Shown piece after piece: positions 1 through 5,459 of a stretch of DNA of 6,458 nt. The notes below the pieces were generated by a model. It did not search any database, was not told the DNA's origin, and was given only the letters and a program-made list of their open reading frames with translations. The DNA comes from Pseudofrankia asymbiotica (GTDB lineage: Bacteria; Actinomycetota; Actinomycetes; Frankiales; Frankiaceae): contig NZ_MOMC01000053.1 of NCBI RefSeq assembly GCF_001983105.1, positions 17,698-24,155 of the forward strand, given 5' to 3'. Each line of letters begins with the position of its first letter. The stretch's first letter is position 1. Made by a program: the position numbers and the translations under genes.

Positions 1-103
1 CCTTGGCGGGCCCTCCCGGCGAGCGCATCCGGCCCCGGCATCCGAGCCTGCGGATGTGGCCTTCGTTCGCGCCCAACGTTTGCACATGTCCTCTCCCGGG
101 CAG

Positions 104-131
104 ATGCACGTGCATGCGACCGTGCCATACT
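104..131 (+). promoter_or_regulatory. Candidate promoter/operator: 12-bp palindrome plus extended -10-like hexamer
   Basis: ATGCACGTGCAT (104-115) is a perfect 12-bp palindrome with a CACGTG core. Eleven bases downstream (126-131) is CATACT, a fair -10 hexamer, preceded by TG at 123-124 with one base between, as in an extended -10. There is no good -35 hexamer at 16-18 bp spacing. A palindrome placed where a -35 would lie suggests a regulator site over a promoter reading toward the DUF397 gene, with a long leader. This is inference; palindromes of this size can occur by chance in GC-rich DNA. Confidence 0.25.
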
Positions 132-270
132 GTTCTCGCAAGCAAGAAGCACGATGTATCCGCGACTTCCGAGGCACGGAGGAGGGTGGGCTGGTGCACG
201 CGACTCGAGTTCCGGGTCAGCGGCTCCCAGTTGCCGCCACTTCCTCGGCGCGTGTCGCCGCCGCCAGCCC

Positions 271-341
271 GGGGTTCCCACCGGATCCGGGGTACCCGCC
301 GGATCGGCGGAGCTTGCGGAGCCCGGGGTTCCTGCCGGATC
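271..341 (+). repeat. 18-bp-period degenerate tandem repeat (about four units)
   Basis: Three copies of a 17-base unit with consensus GGGGTWCCYRCCGGATC lie at 271-287, 289-305 and 325-341. Offsets are 18 and 36 bases, so one diverged unit sits at 307-324. A 13-base stretch, AGCCCGGGGTTCC, is identical at 266-278 and 320-332. In one forward frame the array would encode hexapeptides of GVPAGS type. That frame (154-414) has no ribosome binding site and a non-coding-looking composition, so I treat the array as an intergenic minisatellite-like repeat or the relic of a low-complexity coding segment. Confidence 0.6.
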
Positions 342-583
342 GGCGAAGCCGATCTGGGAGGTCTGCTGGGACGTCCGGGGCGCAACGCCACACCGGCGTC
401 TCTGGTCCTACTGACCGGGAGTCCTTCCCGAGACGGAGGCCCGGCATGAACGACTGGCACCGCTCGCAGACGTCGAGTCGCTCGCCACAAGCAGGCGGCC
501 TGACCGACACGCTGGACACGGATTCGGGGTGTGCCGCATACGGCGGCAGCCCTCCCCGGCATCCTCAGGAGACCGCCTTGACC

Positions 584-814
584 ATGATCTACAACGGCAT
601 GTCCGCTGCCGCGCTGAAAAGCGCCACCTGGCAGAAGAGCCAGCGCAGCAACTCCCAGGGGAACTGCGTCGAGATGGCGCGGCTCTCGGACGACGCCGTC
701 GCGGTCCGCAACTCCCGGGATCCGCGGGGCCCGGCGCTCATCTACACGCTCGCCGAGATCGAGGCCCTGATCCTGGGCGCCAAGGACGGCGACTTCGACA
801 ACCTCCTCTGCTGA
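584..814 (+). CDS. DUF397 domain protein (76 aa)
   Basis: This is a small DUF397 protein. Visible family hallmarks are W16, K18-S19, the GNCVEMA motif at 26-32, and the second-half motif VRNSRDPRGPALIYT (41-55), followed by an acidic/hydrophobic tail. Family members are usually 60-80 residues, occur mainly in Streptomyces, Frankia and relatives, and commonly accompany XRE-type (often DUF5753) regulators. Some such pairs take part in developmental or antibiotic control, but the biochemical role is unknown. No such regulator is found in the 583 bases upstream. The start is uncertain: AGGAG (567-571) lies 12 bases before ATG 584 but 6 bases before an in-frame TTG at 578; ATG 599 is also possible. 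An in-frame ATG at 446 has GGAGG at ideal spacing and would give 122 residues. I chose 584 because it gives the typical family length. Expression with the next gene is likely. Confidence 0.85.
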   Translation: MIYNGMSAAALKSATWQKSQRSNSQGNCVEMARLSDDAVAVRNSRDPRGPALIYTLAEIEALILGAKDGDFDNLLC

Positions 815-876
815 TGCGAGCCTCCGCCGCCATCGACGCCACGTCTGACAGCACTCCGCGCCGGTACGGAGGCCGC

Positions 877-1659
877 ATGGAAACCTTGACATCGGAGAAG
901 ACGCTGACTGGAGAGCGCATCTTCACGTCGAGCGACCTTCCAAGCCTGTCGCTTCCGGACGCCGACGGTCTTGTCACCTGTCGGTGGTTCCAGGATCCGA
1001 CGCCCGGCAAGCCGGCGTGGCGTGCGCCGAACCAGACGTTCCGGCCCGGATGGACGGCGGAAGCCGCGGTTGACGACGACGAGAGCCTGGGGCAGCGGGG
1101 ACCCGGCCAGGTGGCCTTCGTCGTGGTCGACCGCTCCTGGCTGGTCCGGGAGGGCATGGACCGGGTACGCACCCGCGCCGTCGACGCCGTGGTGTTGCAC
1201 GCCAAGTCCAGCCCTCCCGGACGAACCGCCCTGGCCCTGGCCTTCAGCGCCTACCTGCGCAACCGGCAGCATCGGATGGGCCTTGGCGCTGATGTCGTCA
1301 CCGCCGCCGTCCGCCCCGAGCTCGCCGGTGCCCCCGGGCTCTTCCGGGTTCCGCACTTCGTCACCGTCTCCGACGGGACGGGCACGGTCGCCGACACCAC
1401 CATCTGGCAGGTGATGAGCGGCCCGCGGTACGACGCCTGGCTCGGAGGCGCACCCCGCCCCGACCACACGGCGATCGAGACGGCGCTGCCCGGGCTGTTG
1501 CGGCTGCGGCACCTGTGGCGCACCGGTCGCCTGGACCGCACCCGCGCCGACACCCTCGCCGCGGTGCTCGACGGCGGCGAGCTCACCGCCCAGAAGATCT
1601 TCCGCTACCCGCGCGTCATCCTCCCGGTCGCCACCCGGGCGCTGCGCGGGTCCCTGTAG
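877..1659 (+). CDS. Unrecognised protein downstream of DUF397 (260 aa)
   Basis: I do not recognise a family. The predicted product is soluble, with no signal peptide and no convincing membrane helix. The N-terminal 80 residues are polar and contain a Trp/Pro-rich stretch (CRWFQDPTPGKPAWRAPNQTF). A central part has a probable beta strand (QVAFVVVD) followed by the basic segment RSWLVREGMDRVRTRAVDAVV and an Ala/Leu-rich helix. The C-terminal 80 residues are Arg-rich and probably helical (LLRLRHLWRTGRLDRTRA). Codon bias is strongly actinobacterial, so it is a real gene. ATG 877 is preferred because GGAGG (868-872) sits 4 bases upstream. An alternative ATG at 814 overlaps the DUF397 stop (TGATG) but has no binding site; it would add 21 residues and imply tight coupling. 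Either way the gene is probably cotranscribed with the DUF397 gene (62-bp gap from ATG 877). Function is unknown. Confidence 0.8.
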   Translation: METLTSEKTLTGERIFTSSDLPSLSLPDADGLVTCRWFQDPTPGKPAWRAPNQTFRPGWTAEAAVDDDESLGQRGPGQVAFVVVDRSWLVREGMDRVRTRAVDAVVLHAKSSPPGRTALALAFSAYLRNRQHRMGLGADVVTAAVRPELAGAPGLFRVPHFVTVSDGTGTVADTTIWQVMSGPRYDAWLGGAPRPDHTAIETALPGLLRLRHLWRTGRLDRTRADTLAAVLDGGELTAQKIFRYPRVILPVATRALRGSL

Positions 1660-1734
1660 GACGCACCTAAAGCACTGCCCGCTCAGCAGGGTCGCCGGCC
1701 AGGCCGATGCCGCCAGCCAGCCCCGCCAGAGTCC

Positions 1735-1765
1735 AGCCCCGGCGCACAACGGCGTGTCCGGGGCT
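1735..1765. terminator. Hairpin between convergent genes, possible bidirectional terminator
   Basis: AGCCCCGG (1735-1742) pairs with CCGGGGCT (1758-1765), and CAC (1745-1747) pairs with GTG (1754-1756) inside it. The result is an 11-bp interrupted stem with a six-base loop. It lies between the + strand gene ending at 1659 and the - strand gene ending at 1784, where a shared terminator would be expected. There is no T-tract, which is common for actinobacterial terminators, so the termination role is inferred from position and stem strength. Confidence 0.55.
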
Positions 1766-1783
1766 CTGGCATGTCCGGGCCGG

Positions 1784-2041
1784 TCAGACGAACGCGTCGT
1801 CGATGAAGCAGTAGGCCCAGTCCTCGCCCGGCTCGAAGGACCGCACGATCGGATGCCCGACGTGGCCCGCGTGCGCACGCGCGTGCCGGCGCGGCGACGA
1901 GTCGCAACACCCGACATGCCCACAGGTCAGGCACAGCCGCAGGTGCACCCACCTGGATCCTTCACGCAGGCAGTCCTCGCACCCGTCCCGCGTGCTCGGC
2001 TCGACAGCCTGGATCATCTCGGCATGCGGGTCCACTGTCAT
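1784..2041 (-). CDS. UBP-type zinc-finger protein (85 aa)
   Basis: This is a stand-alone UBP-type zinc finger (the ZnF-UBP fold of ubiquitin hydrolases and HDAC6), a small-protein family common in actinobacteria. Candidate zinc ligands are C21 and C24 (CEDC), C37 and C40 (LCLTC), C45 or C46, and H53, H57, H60 and H63. The C-terminal FEPGEDWAYCFIDD segment is typical of bacterial members. In eukaryotes the domain binds the free ubiquitin C-terminus. Most actinobacteria lack ubiquitin, so the ligand is unknown; a tail such as that of Pup is only a guess. The start is ATG at 2041 (complement), preceded on its strand by the G-rich GGTGGGG, a plausible binding site. The reading frame stays open far upstream on this strand, through the repeat region to about 2512, but that extension is Arg/Pro-rich and repeat-derived, so I exclude it. 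It converges with the gene ending at 1659 and appears monocistronic. Confidence 0.9.
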   Translation of the reverse strand: MTVDPHAEMIQAVEPSTRDGCEDCLREGSRWVHLRLCLTCGHVGCCDSSPRRHARAHAGHVGHPIVRSFEPGEDWAYCFIDDAFV

Positions 2042-2110
2042 ACCCCCCACCCAACGACGTCGAGCCCCCGAGGACAAGCTCCTCCGAGCCCGAGATGGTT
2101 TGGCGGAGGC

Positions 2111-2154
2111 GGGTCGGGGTTGGGCGGGGTCGGAGTCGGACCGGGTTGGGCGGG
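2111..2154 (+). repeat. G-quadruplex-type motif with 12-bp direct repeat
   Basis: The + strand has G3, G4, G3 and G4 runs at 2111-2113, 2116-2119, 2122-2124 and 2126-2129, separated by loops of 2, 2 and 1 bases. This satisfies the usual four-run quadruplex pattern. GGGTTGGGCGGG occurs exactly at 2117-2128 and again at 2143-2154, a 12-bp direct repeat with a 26-bp offset. The motif lies 70-113 bases upstream of the zinc-finger start, with the G-rich strand as that gene's template strand. It could influence transcription there; folding is not shown by sequence alone. Confidence 0.5.
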
Positions 2155-2165
2155 AAGGTTGTTTT

Positions 2166-2480
2166 TGGTTCGCTCCGTCCGGGCACGGCGCTACGGCCCC
2201 GTACTCGCTTCGCTCGTGGGGGCTTCGCACCCGATCAGTGACTTCCGCCGGATCTGCTCTGTATCGGGCCCGGCCTTGGATTGGTGACGTTCCAGCGCAA
2301 AGCAACCGCGCTGGCGCGGAGGCGCGCCTGCGCGGAGGCCCGGCCACGAGCGAAGCGACGTGGTTGGGCCGCAGCGCAGGTCGCCGCGGCGCCCGTGAGC
2401 GCAGGAGGACACGGCGCGGAGGTCCCTTGGGAGCGAAGCGAGTAAGGGGCCGGAGCTCGCCGCCCGCACGGAGCGAACCA
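2166..2480. repeat. Imperfect inverted-repeat element of about 315 bp with GAGCGAAGCGAG modules
   Basis: Outer arms 2166-2184 and 2462-2480 are inverted copies matching at 18 of 19 positions (core GGTTCGCTCCGT / ACGGAGCGAACC, exact over 12). Inner arms 2202-2215 and 2431-2444 match exactly (TACTCGCTTCGCTC / GAGCGAAGCGAGTA). The spacers between outer and inner arms are both 17 bases and are partly complementary, so each side is one continuous arm of about 50 bases. A third module at 2344-2358 is an exact 15-base inverted copy of 2205-2219. Inside, GCGCGGAGG occurs at 2314, 2330 and 2414. No start/RBS/codon-bias signal supports a gene. I see no target-site duplication. It may be a MITE-like or REP-like mobile repeat, or a structured intergenic RNA/DNA element. 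Confidence 0.6.
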
Positions 2481-2498
2481 GCGACACAGCGAACCAGC
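2472..2498 (+). repeat. Short direct repeat AGCGAACCAGC, two copies
   Basis: AGCGAACCAGC is present at 2472-2482 and 2488-2498, a 16-base offset. The first copy overlaps the right outer arm of the inverted-repeat element. It may be an edge duplication of that element or a paired protein-binding site upstream of cbs. Confidence 0.4.
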
Positions 2499-2517
2499 AA
2501 CACTGTCGCCACCAGCG

Positions 2518-2540
2518 GTAACGTCGAGACCGATGGTTAC
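2518..2540. promoter_or_regulatory. Weak dyad upstream of cbs
   Basis: GTAAC (2518-2522) and GTTAC (2536-2540) form a dyad with a 13-base spacer, about 48 bases before the cbs start. The bases just outside allow partial extension (GC before, GC after, with one mismatch). It could be an operator or a short hairpin in the leader. No clear -35/-10 pair was found next to it, so the support is positional only. Confidence 0.2.
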
Positions 2541-2587
2541 TGCACGGGCACGGCTGAGTTCGCGACCAGGCAGGCAGGGTGGCAGCT

Positions 2588-4156
2588 ATGCGGATTGACG
2601 ACGAACCCGTCAGGGAGGCCGCCGGCGCCCCGGCGACCGGTGGCGGCCTCCCCGCGACCGGCGGTGGCCAAATCGTCGACCAGGTCATCGATCTGGTGGG
2701 CGACACCCCGCTGGTCCGGTTGACGTCGATGGTCGAGGCCGCGGCGGATCTGCTGGCCGGCGCGCGCGGGGAGCATCGCGGCGCCCCCCGTCGCGGCGCC
2801 GAGATTCTCGGCAAGCTGGAGTACATCAACCCGGGTGGCTCGGTGAAGGACCGGATCGCCCTCGCCATGGTCGACGCGGCCGAACGCGACGGGCGGCTGC
2901 GCCCCGGGGGCACCATCGTCGAGCCGACGAGCGGCAACACCGGCGTCGGGCTCGCGATGGTCGCCGCGATCCGCGGCTACCGTTGCGTGTTCACCATGCC
3001 GGACAAGATCAGCGAGGAGAAGCGGGCGGTCCTGCGGGCCTACGGGGCCGAGGTCGTCGTCTGCCCCACGGCCGTCGACCCGGACGACCCGCGCTCCTAT
3101 TACTCCGTGGCGCGGGAGATCACCCGGAAGACCCCTGGCGCGTGGAGCCCCGACCAGTACTCCAACCCGGACAACCCGGCCGCGCACCGGGCCACCACCG
3201 GTCCGGAGATCTGGCGGGACACGGCCGGCCGGGTGACGCACTTCGTCGCCGGCATCGGCACCGGCGGCACGATCAGCGGCGTCGGCCAGTACCTCAAGGA
3301 GGTCAGCGGCGGCCGCGTGCAGGTGATCGGCGCGGACCCGGAGGGCTCGGTGTACTCCGGCGGCAGCGGGCGGCCGTACCTGGTCGAGGGCGTCGGCGAG
3401 GACATCTGGCCGGCGACCTTCGACAAGACGGTCGTCGACCGGGTCGAGGCGGTCAGCGACCGGGACTCGTTCCTGATGACCCGTCTGCTCGCCCGGCGCG
3501 CCGGGCTGCTGGTCGGCGGCTCCTGCGGGCTGGCGGTCGTCGCCGCGCTGCGGCTCGCCGGCGAGCTCGACCCCGACGACCTGGTCGTCGTCCTGCTGCC
3601 GGACTCGGGCCGGGGCTACCTCTCGAAGATCTTCAACGACGAGTGGATGTACGACTACGGCTTCCTCGAGCCGCCGTCGGACGAGCCGGTCGTGGCCGAG
3701 GTCCTGGCCACCAAGCGCGGCGAACGCCAACCCACGGTCACGCGCGCCACCGGCCCGGCCGGCGGCGGCCGGGCAGCGGGCCAGGCGGGCCCCCCGGAGC
3801 TGGTCCACGTGCACCCGGACGAGACCGTCGGCGCGGCGATCTCCTACCTGCGCGAGTACAACGTGTCGCAGATGCCCGTGGTTCGCCACGAGCCGCCGCT
3901 GCGGGCGGCGGAGGTGGCCGGCGCGGTGCTCGAGCGTGAGCTGCTCGCGGCCGTGTTCGCCGACCGCGCCGCGGTGGACGCGCCGGTGTCGGCGCACATG
4001 TCCGCGCCGCTGCCGACGATCGGCGCGGGCGAGCCGCTGTCCACCCTGGTCGAGGCGCTCGGTGGCGACGATCCGGCGGTGCTCGTGCTCGACAACGGCA
4101 ACCCGGTCGGCATCCTCACCCGCGCCGACCTGCTCAGCTTCCTGGCGGCCCGGTGA
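2588..4156 (+). CDS. cbs: Cystathionine beta-synthase with C-terminal CBS-domain pair (522 aa)
   Basis: This PLP enzyme condenses serine with homocysteine to cystathionine in the cytoplasm. The fold-type II catalytic domain spans about residues 29-358: VGDTPLVRL (37-45), the PLP-binding lysine K87 in NPGGSVKDR, the substrate loop TSGNTG (114-119), the phosphate loop GTGGT (224-228), and S312 in GGSCG, expected near the pyridine nitrogen. EGVGEDIWP (267-275) and DSGRGYLSKIFNDEWM (339-354) are typical of CBS rather than O-acetylserine sulfhydrylase. A Gly/Ala-rich linker (about 360-403) leads to two CBS motifs (about 404-465 and 466-522), a Bateman module that may bind an adenosyl ligand such as SAM. 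The short N-terminus has no cysteines and no heme-binding domain; it carries PATGGG twice. About 15 extra residues precede AKLE-type strand GKLEY. ATG 2588 follows AGGGTGG (2576-2582) by 5 bases; a GTG at 2579 is a weaker alternative. The stop overlaps the next start. Confidence 0.95.
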   Translation: MRIDDEPVREAAGAPATGGGLPATGGGQIVDQVIDLVGDTPLVRLTSMVEAAADLLAGARGEHRGAPRRGAEILGKLEYINPGGSVKDRIALAMVDAAERDGRLRPGGTIVEPTSGNTGVGLAMVAAIRGYRCVFTMPDKISEEKRAVLRAYGAEVVVCPTAVDPDDPRSYYSVAREITRKTPGAWSPDQYSNPDNPAAHRATTGPEIWRDTAGRVTHFVAGIGTGGTISGVGQYLKEVSGGRVQVIGADPEGSVYSGGSGRPYLVEGVGEDIWPATFDKTVVDRVEAVSDRDSFLMTRLLARRAGLLVGGSCGLAVVAALRLAGELDPDDLVVVLLPDSGRGYLSKIFNDEWMYDYGFLEPPSDEPVVAEVLATKRGERQPTVTRATGPAGGGRAAGQAGPPELVHVHPDETVGAAISYLREYNVSQMPVVRHEPPLRAAEVAGAVLERELLAAVFADRAAVDAPVSAHMSAPLPTIGAGEPLSTLVEALGGDDPAVLVLDNGNPVGILTRADLLSFLAAR

Positions 4157-5436
4157 CCGCCGCCGAGGCGGCCGGGCGCGACTGGGGCGGTTTCGAGACG
4201 CTCGCGGTGCATGCCGGCCAGGAGCCGGACCCGGCGACCGGGGCCGTGGTCGTCCCGATCCACCCGGCGTCGACGTTCGCGCAGGACGGCATCGGCGGGC
4301 TGCGGGCCGGTTTCGAGTACGCCCGCTCCGGTAACCCGACGCGCGCTGCGCTGGAGACGTCGCTCGCGGCGTTGGAGGGCGGCCGGGTCGGGCTGGCGTT
4401 CGCCTCCGGGCTCGCCGCGGAGGATGCCCTGCTGCGCGCCGTCTGCCGTCCCGGCGACCACGTCCTCATTCCCATCGACGCGTACGGCGGCACCTTCCGG
4501 CTCTTCCACCGCGTCTACGCGGAGTGGGGCCTGGAGTACACCCCGGTCGACCTGTCGGACCTGGACGCGGTCAAGGCCGCGCTTCGCCCCAGCCCCGGCG
4601 ACGGGCCGGCGGGATTCGGCCTCGCCAGCGAGGCCGGCGGGGCTGGATCGCCCGGCGGGTCCGGCGGAACCGAGCGGGGCACGCGGCTCATCTGGTGCGA
4701 GACGCCGACCAACCCGCTGCTGTCGATCGCGGACGTCGCGGCGCTCGCCGAGCTCGCGCACGCCGCCGGCGCGCTGCTCGCCGTCGACAACACGTTCGCC
4801 TCGCCCTACCTGCAGCGTCCGCTCGCGTTGGGCGCGGACGCCGTCGTCCACTCGACCACCAAATACCTCGGCGGCCACAGTGACGTCGTCGGCGGAGGTG
4901 TCGTCGTCGACGACCCCGAGCTCGGCGAGCGGGTTCGGTTTTTCCAGAACGCGACGGGCGCCGTTCCCGGTCCGTTCGACGCGTGGCTGGTGCTTCGCGG
5001 CATCAAGACGTTGGCAATTCGGATGGATCGGCACTGTGCGAACGCCGCGGCCGTCGCCGACATGCTCGTCAGTCATCCCGGGGTGGCCGAGGTCCGCTAC
5101 CCGGGTCTTTCCTCGCATCCGGGGCATGAGGTCGCCGCCGGGCAGATGCGCGGCTTCGGCGGCATGGTGTCGTTCCGGCCGCGCGGCGGCGCCAATGCCG
5201 CCGCCGAGATCTGCCAACGCACCAGGTTGTTCACGCTGGCTGAGTCATTGGGCGGGGTGGAGTCGCTGATAGAGCACCCGGGCCGGATGACACACGCCTC
5301 GGTCGCCGGTTCGCCGCTCGCGGTGCCGGACGACCTGGTCCGGCTGTCGGTCGGGATCGAACTCGCGGACGATCTCGTCGCCGATCTTCGCCAGGCCCTC
5401 GATGCCACCGCGGCCGCCACCGCCCGCGGGGCCTGA
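4153..5436 (+). CDS. metB: Cystathionine gamma-lyase / gamma-synthase, MetB family (427 aa)
   Basis: This is a Cys/Met-metabolism PLP enzyme (fold type I). Visible residues are Y56 and R58 in YARSGNPTR (phosphate contact from the neighbouring subunit), S85-G86, Y111 stacking on PLP, D212 in VDNTF, the Schiff-base lysine K237 in STTKYLGGHSD, SLGGVESL (365-372), and R397 in RLSVGIE, which binds the substrate carboxylate. E55 and E374 (SLIEHP) match glutamates characteristic of gamma-lyases; E. coli MetB has Asp and Ser there, as I recall. With cbs directly upstream this favours cleavage of cystathionine to cysteine, although actinobacterial members are often annotated as gamma-synthases and may do both. 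A Gly/Ser/Ala-rich insertion (about 145-176) makes it longer than the usual 380-400 residues. GTG 4153 overlaps the cbs stop as GTGA, implying translational coupling. Confidence 0.93.
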   Translation: MTAAEAAGRDWGGFETLAVHAGQEPDPATGAVVVPIHPASTFAQDGIGGLRAGFEYARSGNPTRAALETSLAALEGGRVGLAFASGLAAEDALLRAVCRPGDHVLIPIDAYGGTFRLFHRVYAEWGLEYTPVDLSDLDAVKAALRPSPGDGPAGFGLASEAGGAGSPGGSGGTERGTRLIWCETPTNPLLSIADVAALAELAHAAGALLAVDNTFASPYLQRPLALGADAVVHSTTKYLGGHSDVVGGGVVVDDPELGERVRFFQNATGAVPGPFDAWLVLRGIKTLAIRMDRHCANAAAVADMLVSHPGVAEVRYPGLSSHPGHEVAAGQMRGFGGMVSFRPRGGANAAAEICQRTRLFTLAESLGGVESLIEHPGRMTHASVAGSPLAVPDDLVRLSVGIELADDLVADLRQALDATAAATARGA

Positions 5437-5459
5437 GGGGCTGTCCGCCGCCCCGGGCC
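5430..5459 (+). terminator. Hairpin over the metB stop codon
   Basis: GGGGC (5437-5441) pairs with GCCCC (5450-5454) around an eight-base loop. GGCC (5430-5433) pairs with GGCC (5456-5459) outside it, with a small asymmetric internal loop containing the stop codon. It is a strong GC stem at the end of the cbs-metB unit without a T-tract, plausible as an actinobacterial-type terminator or a 3'-end stabiliser. Confidence 0.45.

Larger units (their letters stand above)
1..583. other. Gene-free stretch before the DUF397 gene
   Basis: No open frame here shows a good start, a ribosome binding site and actinobacterial codon bias together. The long frames overlap each other on both strands, are rich in Arg/Pro/Gly, and look like by-products of high GC. 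The stretch holds the palindrome/-10 candidate and the 18-bp tandem repeat. An XRE-family helix-turn-helix gene, the usual upstream partner of DUF397 genes, is not present here. The only caveat is an ATG at 446, in frame with the DUF397 gene, with GGAGG at 435-439; if used, it would add 46 residues to the next gene and shrink this region. Confidence 0.55.

Noticed and set aside
1..41. Possible start of a divergent - strand gene at ATG 41
   Set aside because: Only 13 codons lie in the window, without a clear binding site; too little to support a gene.
154..414. 86-codon frame containing GVPAGS repeats
   Set aside because: No binding site, mixed composition around the repeat, and no family features; kept only as a tandem DNA repeat.
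742..1923. 393-residue - strand frame opposite the DUF397 partner gene
   Set aside because: It is antisense to two better-supported genes, with Arg/Gly-rich low-complexity translation and no family features; a high-GC shadow.
1784..2512. Long - strand frame extending the zinc-finger protein to 242 residues
   Set aside because: The extra 157 residues are Arg/Pro/Ser-rich and derived from the inverted-repeat element. ATG 2041 has a G-rich binding site and gives the usual family length.
2042..2587. tRNA or CRISPR array in the repeat-rich spacer
   Set aside because: No cloverleaf with a TTCGA-type arm is recognisable, and the repeats are inverted or irregularly spaced rather than regularly spaced direct repeats with unique spacers.
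2537..3997. 486-residue - strand frame opposite cbs
   Set aside because: It lies antisense to an unmistakable cystathionine beta-synthase, and its His/Arg/Asp-rich translation is typical of antisense frames in GC-rich genes.
3844..5217. 457-residue - strand frame opposite cbs and metB
   Set aside because: It is antisense to two confidently identified enzymes and has no recognisable domain.
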